From: Catenaria anguillulae PL171
Taxonomy: Eukaryota; Blastocladiomycota; Blastocladiomycetes; Blastocladiales; Catenariaceae
Reading direction: 5' to 3'
Length of the DNA stretch: 64,000 bases
Assembly: GCA_002102555.1 (NCBI GenBank)
Contig: MCFL01000091.1
Location: 29,035 to 93,034, forward strand
Under the pieces are notes generated by a model. It had not been told where the DNA came from and ran no database searches. It saw only the letters and a list, made by a program, of their open reading frames with translations. This document shows, piece after piece, positions 20,428 through 34,111 of this stretch. The position numbers and the translations under genes were made by a program. Each line of letters starts with the position of its first letter. Positions within the stretch are counted from its first letter, which is position 1.

Positions 20428-22181
20428 CTACGCATCCCTCCTGGGTTGCTGCACCTCGCGCCTCGGCGCGTGATACGTGCCGCTCGTCGGCGACTTTGGC
20501 CCATCCCTCGCTCCACCGCTCCCGCCACCGCCACCTGCAGCATTGGCGCCGTGATACCTGCGCCCACCGCCATCCCTGTCCCTGTTGTCATACGTGCGAT
20601 ATCCACCCGAATGATGCGCGGGAGGCATGGCCGGTTGCTGAACAGGATCCTTTTCGGGCTTTTGCGGCTCCTCATCGAGCATGTCGGGCGCCACGTACAG
20701 CGACTTGTCAATGGTGGACGGAATGGGAGAAATTTCGGTGCCGAGCTCGGTCTCGATGCGGTACAGATTGAAGCGGTCCTCGTACGTCAACAAATTGATG
20801 GCCACACCCAAGTGCCCGTAGCGGCCCGAACGGCCGATACGATGCAAGTACGTCTCGGTGTTTTTCGGGAAATCAAAGTTGATGACCACGTTGACGGCTT
20901 GAATGTCGATACCGCGCGTGAGCAAGTCGGAACAAACGAGATTGCGGCACACGCCCGCGCGAAAGTCGTGGAACACGCGGTTACGGTGCGCCTGCGGCAT
21001 GCGCGCGTGGATAAAGAAGCACGAGTAGCCGAGCTCGGTGATCTTTTTCGCGAGCAGTTCGACGCGGTTGGTCGAATTGCAAAAGATGATGGACTGGTTG
21101 ATTTGCAGCTTGGAAAAGAGCGTGTTGAGGCAGTGCACCTTTTGGCGCTCCTCCACAAACGCATAGTATTGGGTCACGCCCTTGAGAGTCAGGTCGTCCA
21201 TGAGGTTGATCTCGTACGGATCGTGCAGCCACTTGTCCTTGAACGTCTTGACGGTGATCGGGAACGTGGCAGAAAAGAGCATAAGCTGCCTGTCCTTGGG
21301 CAGGAAGCCAAGCAAAGACTCAATCACGGGCTCAAACTCGGTCGACAGCAACTTGTCGGCTTCGTCCATGACAAACGTCGTGCACTCGTCCAATTGCGCC
21401 ACACCCTTGCCCGCCAAATCCAGTAAACGCCCCGGGGTACCGACGAGAATGTGGACCGTGTCCTGCAAACGCATAATGTCCTCCTTCAACAGCGTGCCAC
21501 CCGTCGACACCATGACCTGAATGCCCAAGTGCTTACCAAGCGTCTTGCACACCTGCGACGTTTGCAATGCCAATTCGCGCGTCGGCACCAAAATCACGGC
21601 CTGAATCTTTGCCTTTGCCGTGTTGACCTTTTCGAGCGTCGGAATCACAAATGCAGCCGTCTTGCCCGTGCCATTCTTTGCACGCGCCAAAATGTCACGT
21701 CCGGCAAGCGCCAAGGGAATGGCCTCTTCTTGGATGGGCGAGGGCTTTTCGAACCCGGCTTCAAAAATGCCCATGAGCAGCTCGCGCTTGAGGTAGTAGT
21801 CTTCAAACTCGTTACCCTTGGTCGCCAGCACGTCCTCGGTTTGCGGGCGGTTGTCCTTTTTCGGCCGATGCAGGCTGCGCTTCCAGTCGGCTTCCGACGT
21901 TGGCGACGTCATGTCGTCGGCAGCGGCACCGGCTGATTCGGAGGCGTCTTGCAGCGACATGTTGGCGAGCGCGCCGTTGAGTTGTGTATCGTCGCGTCTG
22001 GACGACGAGGATGCTGGTCCAGCAGAGTCGCCGTTGTTGATCTTGGAAGAGCTGTTTCAATGACCCAGTAGGGCAGACGCAAGAGACGTAGAGGAAGCGT
22101 TGAGCATTTGGTGGTGCGACTCGGATGTGGCGATGATCAAGTGAGCGGGTAGTACCGTGTTGATTGAGAAGACCGGCTCAT
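20428..22181 (-). CDS. DHH1: DEAD-box RNA helicase Dhh1/DDX6
   Basis: Probable exons (minus): 22181-22156 and 22051-20428, giving 549 aa. Dhh1 promotes decapping and translational repression in P-bodies. All DEAD-box motifs are present: [14 protein letters not shown] (Q motif), [10 protein letters not shown] (I), PTRELALQ (Ia), TPGRLLDL (Ib), VMDEADKLL (II), LFSATFP (III), [16 protein letters not shown] (IV), [19 protein letters not shown] (V) and [13 protein letters not shown] (VI). [10 protein letters not shown] and a Gly/Arg/Asp-rich tail follow the core. A short first exon encoding MSRSSQSTR is proposed because its phase joins [11 protein letters not shown]; otherwise translation would start at 21960 (MSLQDAS). 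Confidence 0.95.
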
Positions 22182-23430
22182 GATGATTGAATGAATGAAA
22201 TTGCGAGATTGCAATTGCAGAGGCGAGGGGAGCAGAAGAAAAGTGTACAAGTCAAATCACTCAAAGGCCGGACTAGGGCGGAATGATTTGGATGGAGGTA
22301 GAGAGGGATGGGGAAGAAGAAGGAGAAGTGGAAATAGGTGCGGTACGACTGTTGTTGTAATCAAGCTGGAGACATGTTGGGCGATCGGATCAGCAGCAGT
22401 TCCAAGTCAGTCTCAAGTCAAGATTGACGTGGATGAGACGAAGAGGAAGAAGAAGAAGCGGACCAGAGCCGTTGATGAGAAAGAGCTGGAGCGCGCGCAA
22501 ATGTACGAACGGGGTTGCGCTGAATGAGGGCGGTGGCAGACACACTGAATCAAGGAGCGTGTGTGTGCAAAGTTGTGTTGTGTGTTGGGGGGACGGCGGC
22601 GGAGTGATGGCCAGAGGACGAGGCGGTGATGGCAGCGGGCGAGTGATTTGTGGGCAGGAATGTGTGGCAGCTGCACCGGACAGTGTGTTGCAGTGTGTTG
22701 GATGAGGCAGAGTGTCAAGGCCCAATGAGTAAAGACGGCGGCGTCGTCAGATGTTTTGTTTTGTGACCAACTGTTGAAAGCCAATCAATCTAGGAAAGAG
22801 AAAAAAAAATTGAACAAGGGATCTGCGTCGGAGAGATCGGCAGCCCACCGACCGCTTGCGTCTTGCTTCCAAAATTGCTTCCCAGAGAGTTCCTCGACCG
22901 AAGTCAAGAAGGCAAGATGAACAGGCGTGTCTCGCAGACAGAGAGTGTGTCACCGCTTGGCGCTGGTGCAGCCAGTGCGCTGCGGAAGTGACCATGGATG
23001 GGACCTATGAGATCGATGTATGGCGGAATGAATCTCCTTGCAAGCTGCCTCTGAACCTCCGTTGCGAAGCCGAGAGTAATATACCTCCCAGTCTTCAAGA
23101 TATTCTGTCACGCACCGCACGGTACTTCGTCGGATCAGGCCACATTTCACTTCGCTCCGCGACAATCATTGTGTCGGACGCATACACATTCATTCAGTGC
23201 CGCGTGCCAAGCACCCGCTGCTGGTTCAGTTCCTACATACTGGTGCCCGAGCAAGTATTCGGCCGTCGTGTGATATCTCACCAGCGTCCTTCAGCACTAC
23301 TGGCTGTCCTTCCTTTTCCGGAAAGTGTGGCGCTTGGGCTCACCCACCGTTTAGCCGTCTTGTCTCACATTGTCTCGCAGCCTCAGGCAGCCTACTGGCT
23401 TTGATTACCAACCTGTTGCCTTGAGTCACC
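22182..23430. other. Intergenic with doubtful 182-codon ORF
   Basis: A long spacer upstream of DHH1. A plus frame 22856-23404 is open for 182 codons, but its Cys/Trp/Arg-scattered composition and lack of domains do not support a gene. I see no tRNA or repeat. Confidence 0.35.
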
Positions 23431-24783
23431 ATGACGACCACTGCTTCACCTTCATCACAATCCGTTCCACATGCCTTGCACTCGCTCGGCTGCTCGCAGC
23501 ACTCATGCATGATGACTTGTGCCGCAAACGCATTCGGGATCCTGCTTACACACCTTGCCGCAATTCCGCCTGATCCTATCCAGTCGCATGGCAATTTCTG
23601 CCCACCTGGACTGTTTGCCTCTCATTCTTGTCCTTCACCGCCTCCAGTTTCTGGCGACCGATGCGACTACTCGCGTCCCGTTGCTTCACCACACCCAATG
23701 CATCCACCAGACAGAACCGCTCCGTGGCCAGAATGGGATCAGTGGCTGTCTGACGTTGTCCCACCGGATCATTCCGAACCGAATTCCTCGGCACCGGTTT
23801 CGGCAACGGGTCCTTGCACTCAGACGATTGGGACGCAAACATCTGTGACGCGTGTCCCAATGGATACGGCCAACCCTGGTTTGTCTGTTCTGGATACGAT
23901 TGGATCTCGTTGGGTAATGTTCTCGTTTCTCATCTTGCTTATTGCGCCTTATTCCCGTCCAGAAACCGCTCAGCGCACAACTCAATCCGCCGCAACGCCG
24001 CCTGCAACGGACGACACATCGTGCACGGCTGCGGAACTCGTCCAGGTCATTTCCAGCCAAGAGCGCACCATTCTTGACCTCGAATCCAAGTGCAAGGCGC
24101 TCACAGAGCAGCTCAAGTTGGCTCAACAGCAGAACAAGGAGCGTTTCGACCAGCTCAGCGCCGAGCTGACTCAGGCTCTGCAGGATAGGGCGGTTGCCGC
24201 TAGCTCGGCCCACGATGCCTCAGTTGCTGCTGGCGAAGCGCTCAATGCCGTCTCAAGCATGTATCAGCAAGTCGCAGCCGTTGCCAGTTCGATCCAACCA
24301 AAGCGGTCGAAACGCTCGCGCAAGGCGAGTGCCATGTCGCCGCATCCGTTCCCGACTGTCTCTCAAGCATCGGCAAATGGACCACCTGATCCATTTTGTT
24401 CTACGACACACGGATTATTGCGTCCAGCTCAATCGACGCACGACCCACAAGTCTCGCCTGCCAATCCATCTATTGCTTCACCTGTTTCGACGTCCACACT
24501 TTCGTCGTCTTGGGGCATCCTTGAACCCAATCCGTCACCTGTCCCCGTTTCCAGTCGTCCACCCACCTCTGATTCGCTTTGCCCGACACCTCCTCCATAT
24601 CCACCATTACCAACCGCTCGCCCTTCCTCGCAACAACCCCCAACCACGCTTCCGATCCATCCACCGCCCGGTTCACCACCCCTCTCCACATTCACACGTG
24701 CATATTGGCCAGCAAGTGCCACGCTTGGCCTCGGACTGGCACAATCGAAGCCTGGCACGGCTAGCCATTTACCCCACAAGTAA
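23431..24783 (+). CDS. Ser/Pro-rich coiled-coil protein, unknown function
   Basis: Single open frame of 450 codons from ATG 23431. The N-terminal 180 residues and the C-terminal 140 are Ser/Pro-rich and likely disordered. Residues about 200-290 form a heptad-like coiled coil starting AAELVQVISSQERTILDLES and continuing through LKLAQQQNKERFDQLSAEL. A basic cluster KRSKRSRKA follows, a possible nuclear localisation signal. A GTAATG...CCAG segment at about 23915-23963 looks like a 49-nt intron, but removing it breaks the frame, so I keep the single exon. No family is recognised. Confidence 0.5.
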   Translation: MTTTASPSSQSVPHALHSLGCSQHSCMMTCAANAFGILLTHLAAIPPDPIQSHGNFCPPGLFASHSCPSPPPVSGDRCDYSRPVASPHPMHPPDRTAPWPEWDQWLSDVVPPDHSEPNSSAPVSATGPCTQTIGTQTSVTRVPMDTANPGLSVLDTIGSRWVMFSFLILLIAPYSRPETAQRTTQSAATPPATDDTSCTAAELVQVISSQERTILDLESKCKALTEQLKLAQQQNKERFDQLSAELTQALQDRAVAASSAHDASVAAGEALNAVSSMYQQVAAVASSIQPKRSKRSRKASAMSPHPFPTVSQASANGPPDPFCSTTHGLLRPAQSTHDPQVSPANPSIASPVSTSTLSSSWGILEPNPSPVPVSSRPPTSDSLCPTPPPYPPLPTARPSSQQPPTTLPIHPPPGSPPLSTFTRAYWPASATLGLGLAQSKPGTASHLPHK

Positions 24784-26204
24784 GTTTCGCCATTACGAAT
24801 CATGTTTGTTCAACGTATACTTCCAATGTTCTGTTTCCATTCCCCTTTTGGTCGTGATTGCCCATAACCCACATCAGCGCTCGTCAATATCATCCGCTCG
24901 GGAGATGTCTGTATTGTCACCGTTTCATTTGTACATTTTCTCATTCATTGTCTCGATTCTGTATCATCCGTATTGTTCATTCAACATCTGCTGTCAATCC
25001 TGTTTTGGGGGGGGGCGACCTCACAGATTCTATGGAATGATTGGAGCTGTAGCAGACCGACAGTGGAGAACAGGGATCACCGGACAAATACTTGAATTGC
25101 ATGCCAGCATATCAGGACCAGTATGCCTGACAAGTGACAGCCTGTCAGCACATAAGGATGTGTGTGAGACAAGATGAAACCGACACACTGTTACGGATGG
25201 CCAAGTCATGAACGTGAAATGCACCTCGATCTCGAGAAACGAGGGAAAATCCTTGATTCGTTCTATGCTCGGCATCTCGGAATTCTGCTGAGCGAATTGA
25301 GCTAACCTTACATTACCTTCACACTGCGAAAGACCTGGTAGACAAGTGCACCGTAAGGACGTGACTCATGCCACAGCTTCGGCAACAACACGCGTTTCGC
25401 CAGCCACTCAGCCCCAGACAACACCCGCGCCACCCGCTCACCTGCTCCCACTTGCCTGGGTTGTCCGGTCGCCGCCAGTCATCATCCTACCCGGCCGACG
25501 CCGGAAAGTACAGAAATCATGCACGGAGCACACAAAGCTCTCTCTTCAGTTGCACTGAGCCACGACGCCAGTTTCGAGCTCCCCGCGCGCACACCGCGGG
25601 TTGACGCGATCGGCGGTCTCAAACGCAAACAGGGGTCTTGTCTCAGGTTCAATGGTCGGCCACTCACTCGAAGATCAGATTCGTCGTCTCACCAAAAGGC
25701 AAATCCATGCAGCTAGGCATACACACTTGCTTGCGTGGAGAAGCCCCACTCCACCTGCTCATTGGCTTGACCTTGCATGCGTCCGGATGTTTGTGTTTTG
25801 AGATGCCAGGGTCATGCCGCCCCATTCAATACCGATTTCGGTTACCTTTGGAAAGTCTCCCCACCATAATGCCGTAACGTTAGCACGTTTCTGGGTTTGC
25901 TCGCCGACACTGCAGCACAAGGTGCTGGAAGCAGAACCGAGCAACTTCCCATCGCCATACATACAAATAGGCCCGGCATTCCCCAGTGCATTCGCCTCTG
26001 AACTATGTCGTTCTCTACCCTGCTTTGCCGATACTCTCCCTCCTACAAAACTTCCCACGTTTACACATTGTCCTCTGGTTGCCGGTCTCCCATTGCACTC
26101 TGTGACTTCCTCCTTTTCTTCATACACATTGCAAGACTAGACGCAAAGTAGACGTTTCCCCCACCCACCAATCTTTGATCCGGCAACCCATCCGTCCAAG
26201 CAAC
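24784..26204. other. Intergenic upstream of subtilase
   Basis: A 1.4-kb stretch without a supportable gene. It contains a run of nine or so G residues near 25009 and several short frames without domains. The right part is the probable promoter of the secreted subtilase. Confidence 0.4.
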
Positions 26205-28241
<2,037 letters not shown>

Positions 28242-28550
28242 GTGGACTGGTGACTTGAGTTGGTGAGAGGAAGTGTGAACCATGGGCAAAGTCGTGAGAT
28301 TGAGGTTGGTGATGGATATTTGCATGTGTTTTTGTGGTTCAACTTGTCTTTTGCTTTGGGTGTGCTGTGCGTGTCCGATTGTGAGGCAATTGTACTTGCG
28401 AGAACCAATGCATTCATTCAAGTGGTTTAGAAACGCGGCGTCAGCGTTTTCTTGTTGCAATGTCCTCTCACGCGTGCTGATTCCCACGAACACTGTCAAT
28501 CACATCAGTCAAGCACGCCTAAGGACCGAACACCGAACCATGTACATGCG
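28242..28550. other. Subtilase 3' region
   Basis: Non-coding spacer between the subtilase stop and the ankyrin-like pseudogene. Nothing specific is seen. Confidence 0.4.
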
Positions 28551-29270
28551 ATGAATATGTCCAACGACAACCCACCCAGCGTCCATCTCCCGCTCGTGCT
28601 CACTGAGCACATGCTCGCCACCACATCAATGCTCATTTTCCCTTCTCAAGTCGGTGATGTTGTGCCTGACTTCGCAGCCAAGCACAGCTCCATGCTAGCC
28701 TTGCACCAAGTGCTGTCGAACCAATGTATCCCATCGACTCTCAAGCTCTTTCTCGTCCTGATCGCCTCCTCCGAGTCCACTTACGTCTAGGGCGTCGAGT
28801 CGACCCGCCATTCGAATGCGTCCATGCTGGCCTCAAGAATCGACCTTGGCCGCTTCCACTCTCACGTCAATCGCATCTGTACTCTTCAGCCGCGGCCCGC
28901 CCAAACGCGCGAATTGCTCAATTGGTACTGAACACAATTTGCCGCACCCGTCACCTCCCAACCAACCGCGTTTGGTCACAAGCTCATTGGCGTGTTGTGT
29001 CGCTACGGGAATCTCGGATTGCTTGAGTCGCTTCTCCACATCGAGTCTGTCCGAGCGTATGCTCAGAACAGCGCAGAGTGAGCGCTTGCGGTCGCATCTC
29101 ATGGCGGGCATTTGGGTGTTTTGGGATACTACTGGAAAGACCAGGGGCTGTCGACCGAAATGAGGGCAGAGTTTGGAGTGGGTTTCGAGTGTTTCGAGTG
29201 TTGTATGGCAGTGGATACTCGATCAAATTGCGAGAAGGAAAAGAAAAGGTCAACATATCCCACAATTTGA
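28551..29270 (+). pseudogene. Ankyrin-like repeat gene with three nonsense codons
   Basis: One frame runs from ATG 28551 (MNMSNDNPPSVHLPLVL) to a TGA at 29268-29270 with no frameshift. It is interrupted by TAG 28788-28790, TGA 28929-28931 and TGA 29079-29081. Near the end it reads LIGVLCRYGNLGLLESLL and then ALAVASHGGHLGVLGYYW. These look like ankyrin-like repeats of the Ala-Ser-x-x-Gly-His-x-x-Val-Leu type, which form large gene families in zoosporic fungi. Substitution-only decay in a single frame suggests a once functional gene. An alternative is exons separated by unrecognised introns, but no GT-AG pair removes the stops cleanly. Confidence 0.5.
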
Positions 29271-29779
29271 CGGACGTGTGCAGCGAGTTCGGGGCGAGTC
29301 GATACCGTCGAGTGCAGGATGGGAAGCACGCCAAGGGAAGAGTCGGGCTGCAGAGTACAGGTGGGGGAGAACGAGCGAGGCCGCGATCTTGCATGTATAG
29401 GCCAGATTGACGGCAGGGGCCGAAGGCAGGTAACCGCACAAAGGAGTAATCAACAATTCGAGCACGTCCGTGGGAAGGTCAAAGAGCCCAAGTCGGTCAT
29501 AAGGCTCCCGGTTCGAGTGGTGTTCGTGTTTGACGGCCCCGTTGGGCGAGGAGAAAGATTCACGGGCCGCAACGGTGTAATCGGGTGAGAGCCGTTACAG
29601 CATGGTGAGTGCGCTGGGTCATTTGACACATTGAAAAGAAATGCGTCGGGGAGGTGAATCTTTGTTTTTGACTATAGCTGGCATATGCATGTCACAATCG
29701 GAGGCATGGACGGCGGAGATCAACCTTCATGTCCGGACGAAGTCCAAGACTGTCCCGACCACGACACGATCAGAGACGA
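29271..29779. other. Intergenic, no supported gene
   Basis: Short frames only. It probably contains the 3' end of the SAM-like fragment on the minus strand. Confidence 0.35.
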
Positions 29780-30292
29780 TCAGACATGTGTTGAGCCACG
29801 AGTCCATGAGGCAACGCCTGCGCAGGTATACGTCGTAGAATCCTCGGAATAGCTAGCAGCGAGTTGCACGTCATGGGGTTTGTCGTATCGGCACAGCGAC
29901 GAGCGGTCGGCCGTGATGCACGAATGGACATGGCGCCATTTGTGGACTTTTGGGCAACAAGCATGCGCGAGACTTGCACTTTGCGCACGAGCTCGTTCCC
30001 AGTGACCGGCTCGAGGGCATCCAGGCCAACGAGAACCATTTCGGCATATTTTCTCGGCAGCGTAGCGATCGCAGAACTCGGCTGGAATGTTCTTGGCGAC
30101 TTGCGCAACGCAAAACTCAGAAACCTCTGCCGACGTCCACACGTGCAGGTCGTGCTTGTAGTCGGGCGGCGTTGGCTTGGGCGTGCTGTACTGGGACTCT
30201 TCGGCCGCAATGGTGGCTTCGCGCTCCTGGACCTTGGCCTTGAAAGTCGTGAGGCATGGTCTTGTGCTGGTCGACAGGGTGCGAAAAAACAT
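29780..30292 (-). pseudogene. SAM-domain-like protein, frame-broken
   Basis: From ATG 30292 the minus frame reads MFFRTLSTSTRPCLTTFKAK, a possible mitochondrial presequence. A SAM-domain-like start follows: LHVWTSAEVSEFCVAQVAKN with FCDRYAAE. At about 30060 the SAM-like second half, MVLVGLDALEPVTGNELVRK, appears in a neighbouring frame (one-base shift), so the domain is split. No short GT-AG intron explains the shift. It may be a pseudogene or contain an indel in the assembly. Confidence 0.4.
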
Positions 30293-31055
30293 CAACGAGC
30301 GGCGGCGGCGTATTGGAGCACAAGAGACGGCGGTTGATTCGCTTCCAGTGGAGGCATGGCATTCGGCGGACAGCGGAAGACTGTGCCCTCAGTTGGAATC
30401 GAATTGCATGAGAATGGCCTGCGTTATTGCATCAAGATTTCATTGACATTGAGGTCCTGCTATACTGGCGGTACGACGACTGTAATGTGTTGCCTTAAGC
30501 TTCATCAACTTGAATGGACGTGAATATTAATGCATGGTTGTCCCGCCGTGGAAAGGACTAATCCACAGTGGGAACACGGTGCATTCAAGTGAGGACACTT
30601 CGTGTTTGGTGGTCACACCGTGCATTGACGGTTTCATCACATTATTACCTTTACCACCGTGAATTCACCGTGGGGGCGAGTTGGGCGTGATGGTCTCGGA
30701 TTTGGACGTCGCATCATCATGTTGACACTGGCTGGGCTGGGTCAAACTGTAACGGGGGAAGATCTGCTGTGGATTCCACAAGACAATCACGACATTGACT
30801 ACCGTACCTATGCATGGATTTTGTATGTACAAGCATAAGTGAAAATGAACATGTGCTAACGATAGTGAGGAAATGGAACTGGGGGGCACGGATGTAACTT
30901 AGGGAATTGACAGCTCGTAAAGAAATCGAACGAATGAATGAAATGGAACAGAACGAGTGAGGTGGGAACAAACACCAGACTCTACTCGTCCTTGAGGGTA
31001 CGAACTGGGGGAAAAGAAAGGGGAACAGAAATAATAAAAAAAGAACCGGTGACAC
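30293..31055. other. Intergenic with CACCGTG-type repeats
   Basis: No gene is supported. At 30540-30675 a cluster of CACCGTG/CACGGTG-like heptamers occurs in both orientations, including a 10-bp palindrome GTGAATTCAC flanked by CCACC and CGTGG. The cluster could be a binding-site array or the relic of an inverted repeat. Confidence 0.4.
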
Positions 31056-32253
31056 TCACCACAAACAACCGGACGGCGACTCCATCAAGCACAGGGTGCG
31101 CCCAGACCCAAGCACCTCGCTCCACCTGCCCTCAACCCCACTTGATGATGTAGTGGCGGCCACACACACTGGCCGACCCGCCACGTCCTCCTCCTCCTTG
31201 ACCTGCGTGGTGACCTTGGCGTCACACACCACAACAACCACAGGCACCTGCTCCTCCTCCACGGCCTGCCTTGCCGCCGCCTCGTCCCGGAACAACGCGT
31301 CCACCACGGGCGCCAAAGCTGCCGCAAAGTCCTGCATGCTGCGCGCAACCTCCATCTGCACCTCGGCGCTCATGTGTGCCCGGTGCACCATGAACAGGCC
31401 CGCGGTCCAAACGCGCACAAGCCCCTCGGCAGTCATCTTATTGTGCTCCGTGTGTTGGAGCACGGCCAAGATGTGGGCGAGCACGGCGTCCCAGACGTGG
31501 GCGTGCGTGGTGTGGTCTCGGATTGCTTGCGCAATGTCGGCGGGCCGAGACGAGGAGCCGGCACGATGCGCGGCGACGACCGAGCGGAAAAACGACAGCG
31601 GCAACAGAGGCTCCGGCGCCAACCGAAGGCACTCACGGGCGAGCCAGGCGTACGCGACAGCGAGGTTGCGCGTCTCGTCCGACTCGACGTTGAACACGGG
31701 CGCCGTGGGCAGGCGGGCACCTGTCGTCGGGTCGTAGAACGACTTGACGAGCTTGTTGCGCAACACGCATGTGGACAGGCGGTGCACGCCGAGGTCGCGC
31801 AGCAACCATCGCTCGACCACGGCAATCGAGTGCGTGAAGCACTCGGGCAATTTGGCAAAGTCGATGGTGGGTACGTCCCTCGAGCCATAGGCGATGGCCT
31901 GGTACGCGCTAGGTGTGCCGAGGTCGGGAAGCGGCATGGCATGTGGGCCATGACCCTTCTTGATGGTACCATGCCCAGAGTCGGTGGCCGAGGGGCAGCG
32001 ACTCAATGAGGAGACGCGAGACTTGCCCAATCGCGTAGGCCGCAAACATGGACGCGACTTTGATGGGAACAGCGCCGGCCACATTCTTGACCTTTTGGGC
32101 AGCTGTGGATACCTTGGCGCACACATGGGTCTCTTTTGTGGGCTTTTGTGGCGAGCTACTGGTTTCCTTGGACGTTTTGGCTTTGGCCAGGCCGGCAGTG
32201 GAGGCGGCCGACAAGGCAAGGGCAGCGAGACGAGGGGCAGAGAATGGGTTCAT
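31056..32253 (-). CDS. RhoGAP-domain-like protein
   Basis: Probable exons (minus): 32253-31970 and 31908-31056, giving 378 aa. The N-terminus MNPFSAPRLAALALSAAS is hydrophobic and Ala-rich, perhaps a targeting sequence. After the 61-nt intron the protein reads DVPTIDFAKLPECFTHSIAV, the start of a RhoGAP-like fold. GVHRLSTCVLRNKLVKSF supplies an Arg at the finger position. LRLAPEPLLPLSFFRSVV and QHTEHNKMTAEGLVRVW match the LPEPL and NKMTxxNLA motifs. The usual Gly-Pro after the last motif is absent (VWTAGLFMV), so catalytic activity is uncertain. At the C-terminus a perfect GTGAGT donor overlaps the stop and is followed by a pyrimidine-rich tract and CCCCCAG; an extra last exon in 30.9-31.0 kb is possible. 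Confidence 0.65.
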
Positions 32254-34111
32254 TTTTGTTGCAAGATGGGGCTAGTTTGGATTGCATAAATGCGAGTTCG
32301 GAAGGGCTGCAGATATTGCCAGATTCCGGGTTGAGGAGAGAGAAAAGGGGGGATGACAGAGGGATGCCAAATCCTTTTGTCGATTTCCTCCCGGATCTGA
32401 CTGGCCGTGGCAGCAGCAAGCTCCGTCGCGAGCTCCAACGAAACACGATCATCTTGTTCCGGTTGGTTGAGCTTGAGCTCGCGATTCAACCGACCTAACG
32501 CCAATTCGTGTCTCCCACCCTTCGCGACCGTTCGTTCGTGCCCTCAAACGGGTAAGTGATAAAAAAGGAACCATGTGCATGGGCTCTGTCTTCGAGGTCT
32601 GAATTGGAACGCTCCACTTGAGTCACCCTGACACATGTATCCATTTGCGGCAAGATGCCCTTGTTAGAATGTCGCGCTGCAGGCGGAACAATGCATGCTC
32701 GGGTGAATAATAAAGGCCAGCTGCCTATCGACATAGAATTTCCACGGTTTCTCCGACATACTTGATGCTTGGTGCACATGGGGGGTATACGTGGATGAGC
32801 TGGCCCCAATCCCGAACCCGCAGCAGCAATATGGACATTGTGACTCTGCTCGAAACCTATGGCCCCATGGCGCGAAACGCAACAGGTTGTTCTGCATCCG
32901 ACAGCCGAAAACTGGATGAGGTAAAAAAAAACCCGTTGGACTCAAGTCATTTGGGGAAAAGAAACTGAGGACTCCTTCCGTCGTGAACACCAGCCAAAGC
33001 GAACCGCTAACGAACGAGCATGCAACATCTCAATTCCTAGGCGCACTTTCCTGCAACTCTTCCTGATACACACACATTATCACCTCAATGATGCACCAAC
33101 TCGATATAGAGCCAGTCTCGGGATCAACTCAAAGGATCCGTTGACATACATACCCCATCACGTGGTCGCGAGCTCAGTCAAGTGTATCACAGTTTTGGGG
33201 TCAATCATTTAGCTCAGATTCTGGTGAGTGTAGTGATGCCGAGGTTCTGCCTGTCACTCTGAATTGTTACCAGCCATGTTGCCTGCTCGCGAACGACGGG
33301 TCAAACCAACTGCTGCTGCCGAACTTGTGGCAAATGACGCCGAGAATTGATGTATGTGCTCGATTATCGATTGTTGCGGTGCCTTCTCCAGCTGGTAGCT
33401 GACACGTGATTGAGAGAAGAACAACCACAAGAGGCGCCGACTACCCTCACCGAGGATGACATGTCGCGCCTTTTTGTCCTAAAGCGATGCCTGACGTTCA
33501 TCTTCAGTCTTACTGGTCTTCACGAATGTGCAATTATGGTTGTCGCCCGAGAAATTGACGCGTCTGGGCAGCGGGAGGGGAGGATGGGTGAGAAGAAGGT
33601 GGACAGACATCATCAGCCATACCAACTCTGTACTTGCCTGGAAGATTGGGAGGAGGGGAGGGGGGGAATGCACCGGGTACATTGCTGGAGGTCGGAATGG
33701 CTTGACGTTGAGGTCGCTTGTGAGGACCGAATCGACGGAAGACGTCTTGACCAGCTGGAACCAGGTTGCTTGGGCGACCGGGTCAGAGCCCGAAAGCAGC
33801 GGAAAGCCGGACAGCTGGGAAGCAGAGAGGGCTGAACCATGTAGATCATCAGCTTTCCATTGTCATGGCAGCACATTTATGCACTGCATGGGCAAAACTG
33901 ACGCATGTGGCCTCTCAAGTATCGAGTCAAGTTTACGCAAAGGCCTCATCCATTCACATTTAACGCATTCCCTGCAAGTCCAACACTCCCCCGTCACTTC
34001 CGGAAAACTTCGGACTGTCGAGCCACCGGCAGTTGCAGCAGGCCCATGGCCATTAACTCGTCCATCCACCCAGCCGAAAACTAGCCTCAAGCCCAACGAC
34101 AAAAAGGAACG
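32254..34111. other. Intergenic, 1.9 kb
   Basis: No confident gene. A minus frame around 33480-33830 is rich in Pro and contains a coding-like stretch (SDPVAQATWFQLVKTSSVDS), but it lacks an initiator and a known domain. The right end is the promoter of the zinc-finger gene. Confidence 0.35.

Noticed and set aside
20446-21426. Plus-strand 326-codon ORF opposite DHH1
   Set aside because: Antisense shadow of the strongly conserved helicase gene.
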